The notes under the pieces are model-generated. The model was not told the origin of the DNA. It saw nothing but the letters and a program-made list of their open reading frames with translations, and made no database searches. DNA of 64,000 bases from Mycoplasmatota bacterium. Its GTDB lineage: Bacteria; Bacillota_I; Bacilli_A; RF39; UBA660. The position numbers were made by a program, and so were the translations under genes. The first letter of the stretch is position 1. Each line of letters starts with the position of its first letter. The stretch lies in contig JALFCF010000001.1 in the NCBI GenBank assembly GCA_022771205.1, positions 1 through 64,000 of the forward strand, given 5' to 3'. Below are positions 16,959 through 24,242 of the stretch, piece after piece.

Positions 16959-17954
16959 ATGAAAAAGAAAATTATAATTTGGATTGTAGCTGGTATATTA
17001 ATATTTTTACTGGCTGCACTAGTATTATTTGATTTAAATAAAGAAGATTCTAAAAACCAAGAATTAACAAAAGTTACTGTAGCTGAAGTAACACACTCAA
17101 TATTTTATGCTCCTCAATATGTAGCAATAGAAAAAGGCTTTTTTGAAGAAGTTGGAATTGATATTGAATTAATCTTAACGAGCGGAGCGGATAAAACTAC
17201 AGCAGCTGTCTTATCGGAAGACGCAGATATAGGTTTTTGTGGAAGTGAAGGAACCATTTACGTATATCAAGGTGGAGAAAAAGACTATTTAAAAACATTT
17301 GCCCAATTAACACAAAAAGATGGTTCATTCCTAGTATCTAGAAAAAAAATAGATAATTTCACATTAGATGATTTAAAGGGAAAAGAAATATTAGGTGGAC
17401 GTGCTGGTGGTATGCCAGAAATGACCCTAGAATATGCACTGAAAGAAAATGGAATAGATCCTAAAAAAGATTTAAAAATTAACACATCAATAGATTTCGC
17501 ATCTATGGGTGGAGCTTTCATCAGTGGTGAAGGAGATTTTGTTACCTTATTTGAACCTAATGCTTTAGAATTAGAAAAAGAAGGTTATGGTTATGTAGTA
17601 GCTAGTCTTGGAGAATTAGGAGGAATAGTTCCATATACTTCATACTCAGCAAAAAAAAGTTATATAGAACAAAATAAAGAACTAATAGAGAACTTTAGCA
17701 AAGCGATACAAAAGGGGCTTGACTATGTTCACAATCATACAGATAAAGAAGTTGCCAAAGCTATTATCAATCAGTTTCCAGATACTTCATTAGAAGATAT
17801 TGAAAAAGTAATTAAAAGATATAGAGGAATAAACGCTTGGCCAAAAACTACAGAGTTTAAAGAAGATTCTTTCAATCATTTGCAAGATATTATGTTAGAT
17901 TATAAAGCAATAGACAAAAAAGTATCATACAACGAATTAATATATCATGGATAA
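16959..17954 (+). CDS. ABC transporter substrate-binding protein (NMT1/SsuA-like)
   Basis: 331 aa solute-binding protein of the NMT1/ThiY/SsuA type that delivers a small organic substrate (pyrimidine, riboflavin, sulfonate or nitrate-like) to an importer. The N-terminus is a hydrophobic anchor (residues about 5-24) with no lipobox Cys, so it is likely held by an uncleaved helix. APQYVAIEKGFFEEVGIDIEL and the LKGKEILGGRAGGMPEM region are the family core. The start is at the ATG at 16959 behind AAAGGAG. It overlaps the ATPase gene by 8 nt. No THI-box or FMN riboswitch is apparent upstream, so the substrate remains open. Confidence 0.82.
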   Translation: MKKKIIIWIVAGILIFLLAALVLFDLNKEDSKNQELTKVTVAEVTHSIFYAPQYVAIEKGFFEEVGIDIELILTSGADKTTAAVLSEDADIGFCGSEGTIYVYQGGEKDYLKTFAQLTQKDGSFLVSRKKIDNFTLDDLKGKEILGGRAGGMPEMTLEYALKENGIDPKKDLKINTSIDFASMGGAFISGEGDFVTLFEPNALELEKEGYGYVVASLGELGGIVPYTSYSAKKSYIEQNKELIENFSKAIQKGLDYVHNHTDKEVAKAIINQFPDTSLEDIEKVIKRYRGINAWPKTTEFKEDSFNHLQDIMLDYKAIDKKVSYNELIYHG

Positions 17955-18693
17955 AATATTAAACATCTCTAATTTAAAAAAGACTTTTCATACAAGTGAA
18001 GGAGAGGTTAAGGCACTTGATTCGATAACATTCGATGTAAAAGATAAAGAGTTTGTTTCTATAATTGGACCAAGTGGTTGTGGAAAATCAACAATATTAT
18101 CTATTTTATCTGGCTTAGAAGAAAAGTCATCAGGAAAGATAAGCTTTTCTAAAAATTGTACAATAGGATATATGCTCCAAAATGATTCCTTATTTGAATG
18201 GCGAACTGTATTAGAAAATTGTATGTTAGGATTAGAAATAGAAAAAAAAGATACAAAAGAATCAAAAGATTATGTAATCCATTTATTAAAAACATATGGA
18301 TTAGAAGAATTTATAAGTGAATATCCGAGCAGATTATCTGGTGGCATGAGACAAAGAGCTGCTTTGATTAGAACATTAGCAACAAAGCCAGATATATTAT
18401 TGTTAGATGAAGCATTGTCAGCTCTAGATTATCAATCTAGACTAGCAATTAGTGACGATATTTATAAAATTATAAAAAAAGAGGGAAAAACTGCAATTAT
18501 GGTAACACATGATATAGCAGAGGCCATTAGTATGTCTGATAGAATAGTTGTTTTATCAAAAAGACCAGCCAAAGTAAAACAAATTTATGAAATAAATTTA
18601 ACAAACAAATCAACTCCAATTGAAAATAGAAAATGTAAAGAATTTTCAAAATACTATGACATGATTTGGAGGGATTTAGATGTCCACATATAG
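17947..18693 (+). CDS. ABC transporter ATP-binding protein (SsuB/TauB-like)
   Basis: 248 aa, a complete nucleotide-binding subunit: Walker A GPSGCGKST (about residues 39-47), Q-loop in YMLQNDSLFEW, signature LSGGMRQR, Walker B ILLLDEALSALD, and switch His in MVTHDIAEA. The short Q-loop segment and EALSALD D-loop match importers of nitrate, sulfonate and thiamine-precursor type. It overlaps the binding protein gene by 8 nt and the permease gene by 14 nt, so the three are translated as one unit. It powers substrate import at the membrane. Confidence 0.9.
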   Translation: MDKILNISNLKKTFHTSEGEVKALDSITFDVKDKEFVSIIGPSGCGKSTILSILSGLEEKSSGKISFSKNCTIGYMLQNDSLFEWRTVLENCMLGLEIEKKDTKESKDYVIHLLKTYGLEEFISEYPSRLSGGMRQRAALIRTLATKPDILLLDEALSALDYQSRLAISDDIYKIIKKEGKTAIMVTHDIAEAISMSDRIVVLSKRPAKVKQIYEINLTNKSTPIENRKCKEFSKYYDMIWRDLDVHI

Positions 18694-19489
18694 TAAAGAA
18701 CATATACAGTATTTACACCGGCAAAAAAGAGAAAAAAAAGTAATTTTCTTTTTTCGCTTGTTTATAATTATAATATTTTTAATAATATGGGAATTACTAT
18801 CAAGATTTGGAATAATTAATACATTTTTATCATCTTCTCCAACTAAAGTTGTAGAAACAATAATCAGTTTATTACAAGATAAAACTTTATTTATTCATAT
18901 AGGAGTAACTTTATATGAAGTAATTATTAGTTTTTTTATTGCCAGTATTATCGGTTTTGTAGTTGCTACTACTCTTTGGAGTAATAAAATAATTGCTAAA
19001 ATAGTAGATCCTTATCTAACTGTTTTAAATTCCTTACCTAAAGTAGCTTTAGGACCTCTTATAATCATTTGGGTTGGAGCAAGTATTAATTCTATAATTT
19101 TTATGGCATTGCTGATAAGTACATTTGTAACAATTATTACAATATATCAAGGATTTTCTAGTACGGATAAAAAATATATAAAACTTTTGCAAACACTAGG
19201 TGCTAAAAAACTTCAAATATTTATGAAAGCAGTATTACCAAGTAATATTCCAACAATAATAAGTGCTTTAAAGATAAATATATCAATGAGTTTAATAGGA
19301 GTTATTATGGGAGAACTATTGGTTTCTAAAAGTGGTTTAGGCTATTTAATCATGTATGGTTCGCAAGTATTCAATATCAATTTAGTAATAACAGGTGTAG
19401 TAATATTAGGAATAATTTCATATTTAATGTATTTAATTGTTGATATAATTGAAGTAAAAACAAAGAAAAAAATGGGAATGATTAATTAA
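18680..19489 (+). CDS. ABC transporter permease (SsuC/TauC-like)
   Basis: 269 aa with about six membrane helices (first at about 22-42). The EAA-type cytoplasmic loop that docks the ATPase is visible as LQTLGAKKLQIFMKAVLPSN, near residues 173-192. It forms the channel of the importer with the two upstream genes. The ATG at 18680 lies inside the end of the ATPase gene (14-nt overlap). The operon closes with a terminator shortly after. The substrate class (thiamine precursor, riboflavin, sulfonate or nitrate) cannot be settled from this sequence. Confidence 0.88.
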   Translation: MSTYSKEHIQYLHRQKREKKVIFFFRLFIIIIFLIIWELLSRFGIINTFLSSSPTKVVETIISLLQDKTLFIHIGVTLYEVIISFFIASIIGFVVATTLWSNKIIAKIVDPYLTVLNSLPKVALGPLIIIWVGASINSIIFMALLISTFVTIITIYQGFSSTDKKYIKLLQTLGAKKLQIFMKAVLPSNIPTIISALKINISMSLIGVIMGELLVSKSGLGYLIMYGSQVFNINLVITGVVILGIISYLMYLIVDIIEVKTKKKMGMIN

Positions 19490-19503
19490 GGATGGAAGAA
19501 TCT

Positions 19504-19532
19504 AAAAGATGATATATATCATCTTTTTTTTC
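19504..19532 (+). terminator. Intrinsic terminator after the ABC operon
   Basis: AAAGATGATA and TATCATCTTT, then eight or more T. Confidence 0.82.
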
Positions 19533-19581
19533 TAAAGTTACTTTATAATGGTATACTAGTGTTAGATAAAAGGAGAAAAAT

Positions 19582-20121
19582 ATGCGATTAATGTTTATAT
19601 CAGATATTCACGGAATATCAACTAACTTAAAGAAAATAAAAATGAAATTTGATGAGTTTAATTGTGATAAATTAGTAGTGTTAGGCGATCTATATTATAT
19701 AGGGCCAAGAAATAGAATGATTGAAGGATACAACATACAAGAAGTACAATCGTTTTTAGAATCAATGAAAGATAAATTGATTTGTATACGAGGAAACTGT
19801 GACTCAGAAGTAGACTTGATGGTTTCTCAGTTTCCAATTATAAATGACTTGAGTTTAATTATGACAGAAAATAATGACTTATATATTACTCATGGACATA
19901 TATATAATGAAAGCAATTGGATGAAGCAAAACTCAATATTGATTTATGGTCATTTTCACATTCCATTTATAAAAAAGGTAGAAACTAATTATTACATAAA
20001 TCCAGGTTCAATTTCTTTACCAAAAGAAGGAGGCAAACCAAGCTATTTAATCTATGATGAAAATAAAGTAACTATTTATGATATTGAAGATAATATTATA
20101 AAAGAAGAAATATTAATTTAA
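19582..20121 (+). CDS. yfcE: YfcE-like metallophosphodiesterase
   Basis: 179 aa calcineurin-like phosphoesterase. The five metal and catalytic motifs are in order: FISDIHGI, VVLGDLYY, IRGNCDSEVD, ITHGHIY and YGHFHIP, with INPGSISLPKEGG afterwards as in the YfcE/MJ0936 group. YfcE hydrolyses phosphodiesters in vitro and its cellular substrate is unclear. The gene is monocistronic, with an extended -10 TGGTATACT at 19549-19557, AAAGGAG before the ATG and terminators on both sides. Confidence 0.88.
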   Translation: MRLMFISDIHGISTNLKKIKMKFDEFNCDKLVVLGDLYYIGPRNRMIEGYNIQEVQSFLESMKDKLICIRGNCDSEVDLMVSQFPIINDLSLIMTENNDLYITHGHIYNESNWMKQNSILIYGHFHIPFIKKVETNYYINPGSISLPKEGGKPSYLIYDENKVTIYDIEDNIIKEEILI

Positions 20122-20126
20122 GATAA

Positions 20127-20167
20127 AAAATACACGTTCTTTTCACAAAAAACGTGTATTTTATTTT
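20127..20167 (+). terminator. Intrinsic terminator after the yfcE-like gene
   Basis: AAAATACACGTT and AACGTGTATTTT form a 12-bp stem with a 12-nt loop; the next gene's ribosome-binding site follows at once. Confidence 0.8.
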
Positions 20168-20183
20168 AGAAGGAGATGATAAA

Positions 20184-20624
20184 TTGAAAAATAAATTTAA
20201 TGAATATGTACGTATATGCTTATTAATCATAGTAATAGCATTAATAGGAATTGGTTATATAATCTATTATGCATTTTGTCATAATGGAGAAGCAGTGTAT
20301 CGAAGTTATGGAATTGACCAAGTAATAGGAGTAAATCCTAGCTTGAGTTTCTTTCAAATACTAGTAATCGTTGTAATGGGGCTGGCACTAGTAGGTTCTA
20401 TAATGTTTTTAGTCTATACTAAAGCTGGGAAAAAGTCACCAGAGGAATTATTCAAAGAAGATGATAAAGGTATTTTACTAATTATTGAAACAGTTCTATT
20501 TACAATTCTTTTAACATTAATTATTGTAATTCCAACAAATATATTATTAGAAAAATATAACACTTCAGATAGTTATAAAACTACTACACAGACAAACGGT
20601 AATTCTATAAGTTGGACTAGATAA
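20184..20624 (+). CDS. Small three-helix membrane protein, unknown
   Basis: 146 aa if started at the TTG at 20184, which has AAGGAG eight bases upstream; an earlier in-frame GTG at 20154 lies in the terminator and is rejected. Three hydrophobic segments (about 10-30, 55-75, 94-115) are separated by charged loops, and the tail is Thr/Ser/Asn-rich. No family is recognised. It lies before the adhesin promoter and may be read from the preceding transcript by leakage. Function is unknown. Confidence 0.62.
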   Translation: MKNKFNEYVRICLLIIVIALIGIGYIIYYAFCHNGEAVYRSYGIDQVIGVNPSLSFFQILVIVVMGLALVGSIMFLVYTKAGKKSPEELFKEDDKGILLIIETVLFTILLTLIIVIPTNILLEKYNTSDSYKTTTQTNGNSISWTR

Positions 20625-20683
20625 AAAGAAATAAATAAAATCCCTTTCCAAAGCAAGAAAAAAAGAATATAATAACTAGTGAA

Positions 20684-20712
20684 AAGAGAGATTTAAAGCA
20701 AAAATTTCTCTT
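20684..20712 (+). promoter_or_regulatory. Inverted repeat overlapping the -35 of the adhesin promoter
   Basis: AAGAGAGATTT (20684-20694) and AAATTTCTCTT (20702-20712) form an 11-bp inverted repeat with one G-T pair and a 7-nt spacer. Its right end enters the TTGAAA -35 box. There is no T-tract after it, so an operator is more likely than a terminator. Confidence 0.45.
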
Positions 20713-20739
20713 GAAATAATAAGCGTTTTGTGGTATAAT
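20711..20739 (+). promoter_or_regulatory. Promoter of the adhesin-sortase operon
   Basis: TTGAAA (20711-20716), 17 bp, then TATAAT (20734-20739) with TGG at 20731-20733 (extended -10). The leader is short and carries GGAGGGGG at 20751-20758. Confidence 0.8.
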
Positions 20740-20765
20740 ATAGCCACATTGGAGGGGGAAATAAT

Positions 20766-22289
20766 ATGAAAAAGTTTAAAAAAATCTTGGTAGCAATCTT
20801 AATAGCTGTTGTTAGTTACTGCACACTAACAACTACTGTAAATGCAGTTCCAGATAAAATTGAGTTAGGAAGTCCAGAGTCTGTTCCTGGATATGTTGCT
20901 GGAACACATTTTACAACAAAAGTATCAACTTCAGGTGAACTTATGTACTGCTTAAATATACATAAGTATACAGCACAAAATTCAACTGCTTATTTAGTTG
21001 GTGAATTAGATGCTGGTGTTGCTTATATTATGTTAAACGGATATCCAACAAAAAGCTTCACTGGTGAAAAATTAAAAGACTACTACATTACTCAAACAGC
21101 ATTGTGGTGGTATTTAGATGATACAACTGGAAGCTCTAATTTATCTGCATCCTTTAAAAAAAATGGATCTGATAAATATAATTTAAGACCATATATTAAA
21201 CAATTAGTATCAGGAGCAAAAACAGCTAAAGAAAAAGGTTATGCCAAAACAACTATTAGTGCGAGTGTTTCTGATAACATAATGTCTATGACAAGTGATG
21301 GTAAAAATTATGTTTCAGAAGAAGTTAAGGTATCATCAACAAATATTTCAGAATATAAAGTATCAATAACATCTGGACCAGAAGGTACAACAGTAATTGA
21401 TAACAATGGTAAAGAAAAAAATACTTTCTCATCAAACGAAACATTTAAAGTTAAAGTACCAGTTTCTAAAGTTGATAATATGAAAGAAACAATAAAAGTT
21501 AAAATTAGCGCAACTGGTAAAGTATATAAAGCATATGAATATCAACCAGAAGTACAAAATCAACAAAATATTACACCATCAATTATCAGTCCAGAAGCAC
21601 AAAATGTAGAAACTTCTATTGATTTAACTATTTCAACTTCAAAAATAACAATTGTAAAAATTGATAAAGCAACAGGAAATGCTCTTGCTGGTGCCAAATT
21701 AGTATTAAGAGATTCTGAAGGAAAAGAAATTACTAGTTGGACATCAACAACATTAGGACATGTAATAAAGAATTTGCCTAATGGAACTTATACAGTAGAA
21801 GAAGTAGAAGCTCCAGCTGGATATGAATTAAATAAAGAAGTAGTAACTTTTACAATTGGTGATAATAGTAGAGAACAGAAAATTAAATTCTATAATGAAG
21901 CAAAAGAACGTGTGGTAAACATCATTAAAGTAGATCAATCCACAGGACAACCATTAGCAGGTGCAGTAATCGTAGTAAAAGATGCTAATGGCAAAGAAGC
22001 AGCAAGATTTACATCAACAACTGATCCTTATGTATTAACAGGATTAGAAGATGGAACTTATACAGTAGAAGAAATAAGTGCCCCAAGCGGATATCAAAAG
22101 AGTAACGAAATATATAGTTTCACATTAGACGCAGAACATGTATCACATCAAATAACAATTGAAAATGCACCAGTAGTAGATGTACCAAATACAGGAGTAG
22201 CAAGTTCAATATTACTAGTTATTTTGGGTCTTGGAATAATCGGCGGTGGAATTAGATTTGTTCAAAAAAACAGTAAACAAAGAATATAA
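20766..22289 (+). CDS. Thioester-domain surface adhesin with two SpaA domains
   Basis: 507 aa sortase substrate. Signal peptide at residues 1-27. The thioester domain follows: Cys62 in MYCLNIH and Gln110 in YITQTALWWYL (TQxA motif) are placed to form the internal Cys-Gln thioester that lets such adhesins bind host surfaces covalently. An unassigned beta region spans about 160-285. Two SpaA/Cna-B isopeptide domains follow (about 292-377 and 382-468), each with the Lys in IVKID or IIKVD and the Glu in YTVEE. VPNTG (473-477), a membrane helix and a basic tail (KNSKQRI) form the sorting signal, a variant of LPXTG. The sortase gene overlaps its end. Confidence 0.88.
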   Translation: MKKFKKILVAILIAVVSYCTLTTTVNAVPDKIELGSPESVPGYVAGTHFTTKVSTSGELMYCLNIHKYTAQNSTAYLVGELDAGVAYIMLNGYPTKSFTGEKLKDYYITQTALWWYLDDTTGSSNLSASFKKNGSDKYNLRPYIKQLVSGAKTAKEKGYAKTTISASVSDNIMSMTSDGKNYVSEEVKVSSTNISEYKVSITSGPEGTTVIDNNGKEKNTFSSNETFKVKVPVSKVDNMKETIKVKISATGKVYKAYEYQPEVQNQQNITPSIISPEAQNVETSIDLTISTSKITIVKIDKATGNALAGAKLVLRDSEGKEITSWTSTTLGHVIKNLPNGTYTVEEVEAPAGYELNKEVVTFTIGDNSREQKIKFYNEAKERVVNIIKVDQSTGQPLAGAVIVVKDANGKEAARFTSTTDPYVLTGLEDGTYTVEEISAPSGYQKSNEIYSFTLDAEHVSHQITIENAPVVDVPNTGVASSILLVILGLGIIGGGIRFVQKNSKQRI

Positions 22290-22929
22290 AGAAAAAAGAA
22301 TCTCTCCAAGTGTTGTTGCCATCATAGGTGCCTTTCTAACACTAACTGGGGGATTCTTTGTTTCATATAATTACATTCAGACAAAAAAAGTATATGCCTA
22401 TGATTATATGGCAAATATATTTTATGAATCTAATAACGAAGATGAAAAAATAGCTAGTCAAATTACAGAAGAAACCGAAGGACAAACAGAACAATCAGAA
22501 GAAAGTGATACATATACCGATGAGTATATTGGTTATCTAACAATTCCCAAAATTAATTTAAATAAAGGTTTTGTAGATAAGCGTTCAAGTGAAAATGATG
22601 TAGAAAAAAATATTATGGTGATTGAAGGTTCTACCTATCCAGATGTAGAAAGAGGAAATTTTATTTTAGCAGGACATTCAGGAACTGGATGGAAAGCCTT
22701 CTTTAATGAATTATATAGACTAAATATCGGTGATGAAGCCTATATAACTTACAAAGGAAAAAAATATACATATAAATTTACTAATATATATAAACAACAA
22801 AAAACAGGAAAAATAGCAATTTATCGTAATTATAATAAGACAACATTAACACTAGTAACTTGTACCAACAATGATGAAACAACACAGACGATTTATATTG
22901 CGGAACTAGAAAAAGTGGAAGCAGAATAA
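22246..22929 (+). CDS. Sortase (class D-like) with unusual active site
   Basis: 227 aa from the GTG at 22246 (a TTG at 22258 behind GGTGGA is an alternative start). It has an N-terminal membrane anchor (about 22-43), an acidic linker rich in Glu and Thr (about 60-92), and then the sortase barrel. The catalytic His is in AGHSGTG (His144) and the Cys in TLVTCTNND (Cys206). No Arg exists after the Cys: the place of the usual catalytic Arg is taken by QTIYIAEL (Gln214). It overlaps the adhesin gene by up to 44 nt, so it presumably anchors that VPNTG protein. Whether it is active without the Arg is open. Confidence 0.85.
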   Translation: MELDLFKKTVNKEYKEKRISPSVVAIIGAFLTLTGGFFVSYNYIQTKKVYAYDYMANIFYESNNEDEKIASQITEETEGQTEQSEESDTYTDEYIGYLTIPKINLNKGFVDKRSSENDVEKNIMVIEGSTYPDVERGNFILAGHSGTGWKAFFNELYRLNIGDEAYITYKGKKYTYKFTNIYKQQKTGKIAIYRNYNKTTLTLVTCTNNDETTQTIYIAELEKVEAE

Positions 22930-22952
22930 AAGAGTGAAGTAGGGGGGTGAAG

Positions 22953-24167
22953 ATGATGTCAAAATTAACACTGTTAGATAAATTAAAAATTCTAGGAGAT
23001 GTCACATCATCTTCAGGTCTATTTGTAGTAGCAATTGTAATTTTAGTTTCTTTAGCAATACTATTAATAGCTACAAATACAAAAACTAAGAAAATAAGCA
23101 AGTTTATTTGTATTGCAATATATGGCTCAATAACTATTGTTTCTATTATGTTTTATAGAGAAGAGTTATTTGAGATGTTTGATTATATGATGGATAACTT
23201 GTTTATAGCAATATATTTTCCTAACTTAGCAATCTATTTTGCTGCAATTATTACAACGAATATAATTTTATGGATTAGTATATTTAATCGCAAAATAACA
23301 AAATGGATTAGAGTAATTAACACAACAATATTTTGTATTATTCACTATTTATTAATATTAATTATCAATATAATTAACAAAGGTAAATTAGATATATTTG
23401 ATCAAACATCTATATATCAAAATAAGAATGCATTAGGGCTAATAGAATTATCAAGTACAATATTTGTTGCCTGGATATTATTTTTAATTATTTACAAAAT
23501 AATTAGAATTTATCAACAAAAGCAAGAAATAGAATCAGACGAAATCAAAAATAATCCAGAGCCAATCATTATTAGAGAGAAAGCACCTGAACCAATCATT
23601 AAAACAGAAACTGTTTATAAGCGAAAATTACCAGATAATATTGTAAAAATTGATATTCCAAGTATTGTCTATGGTTCTGTAAAAAGAAAAGAAGAACCAA
23701 AAGATACACCAAAAACAGAAACAACCAGCATTATAGATTTTATGAAACAACCAGCAGAGTCAGACAACAGTTATTTAATGGATATACCAAATTTTGTAAC
23801 TGAAGATACTCCACAATTTTTAGATATGATGTTGAACAATAATAGTAAAAAAGAAATTATAAAACAAAAAGCACTAGATAAAAAAGAAAAAATAGTATCA
23901 CCAAAATCAAGTGAGATCAGAGTAATAAAAGAACCTACTATAGTTACAAAGGTAGTAAAAGTAAACAAACAAGTTCCAGAAACAAAAAATACAGTAACAG
24001 ATATGTTTGATAATCTATTAACTTTAGAAGATTATAAAAAAGTTCTTGCTATCTTAAAGAGTTATAAGGAAAAAGAACATCAACAAGCACAATTAGAAAA
24101 AAGACAGGAAAATAGAAATATAAGTATAAATGAATTTCAACAATTAATAGGAAAAAATACCAGATAA
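22953..24167 (+). CDS. Five-helix membrane protein with long charged tail, unknown
   Basis: 404 aa from the ATG at 22953, just after an AGGGGGG ribosome-binding site (another ATG follows at 22956). Five hydrophobic segments lie in the first about 195 residues. A hydrophilic C-terminal half follows, with repeated Glu-Pro-Ile-Ile-like stretches (NNPEPIIIRE, APEPIIKTE) and a helical end rich in Glu, Lys and Gln. No family is recognised. It follows the sortase after 23 nt and a terminator closes the operon, so it may assist display or export of the adhesin. That is inference from position only. Confidence 0.6.
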   Translation: MMSKLTLLDKLKILGDVTSSSGLFVVAIVILVSLAILLIATNTKTKKISKFICIAIYGSITIVSIMFYREELFEMFDYMMDNLFIAIYFPNLAIYFAAIITTNIILWISIFNRKITKWIRVINTTIFCIIHYLLILIINIINKGKLDIFDQTSIYQNKNALGLIELSSTIFVAWILFLIIYKIIRIYQQKQEIESDEIKNNPEPIIIREKAPEPIIKTETVYKRKLPDNIVKIDIPSIVYGSVKRKEEPKDTPKTETTSIIDFMKQPAESDNSYLMDIPNFVTEDTPQFLDMMLNNNSKKEIIKQKALDKKEKIVSPKSSEIRVIKEPTIVTKVVKVNKQVPETKNTVTDMFDNLLTLEDYKKVLAILKSYKEKEHQQAQLEKRQENRNISINEFQQLIGKNTR

Positions 24168-24195
24168 TCACTAGGCTTCTAGTGATTTTTCTTTT
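24166..24195 (+). terminator. Intrinsic terminator of the adhesin operon
   Basis: AATCACTAG and CTAGTGATT around GCTT, then TTTCTTTTC. Confidence 0.85.
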
Positions 24196-24242
24196 CTAAA
24201 TTTCTAAAATAAGATATAATGGTGTTGGAAAGTAGGTATAAG

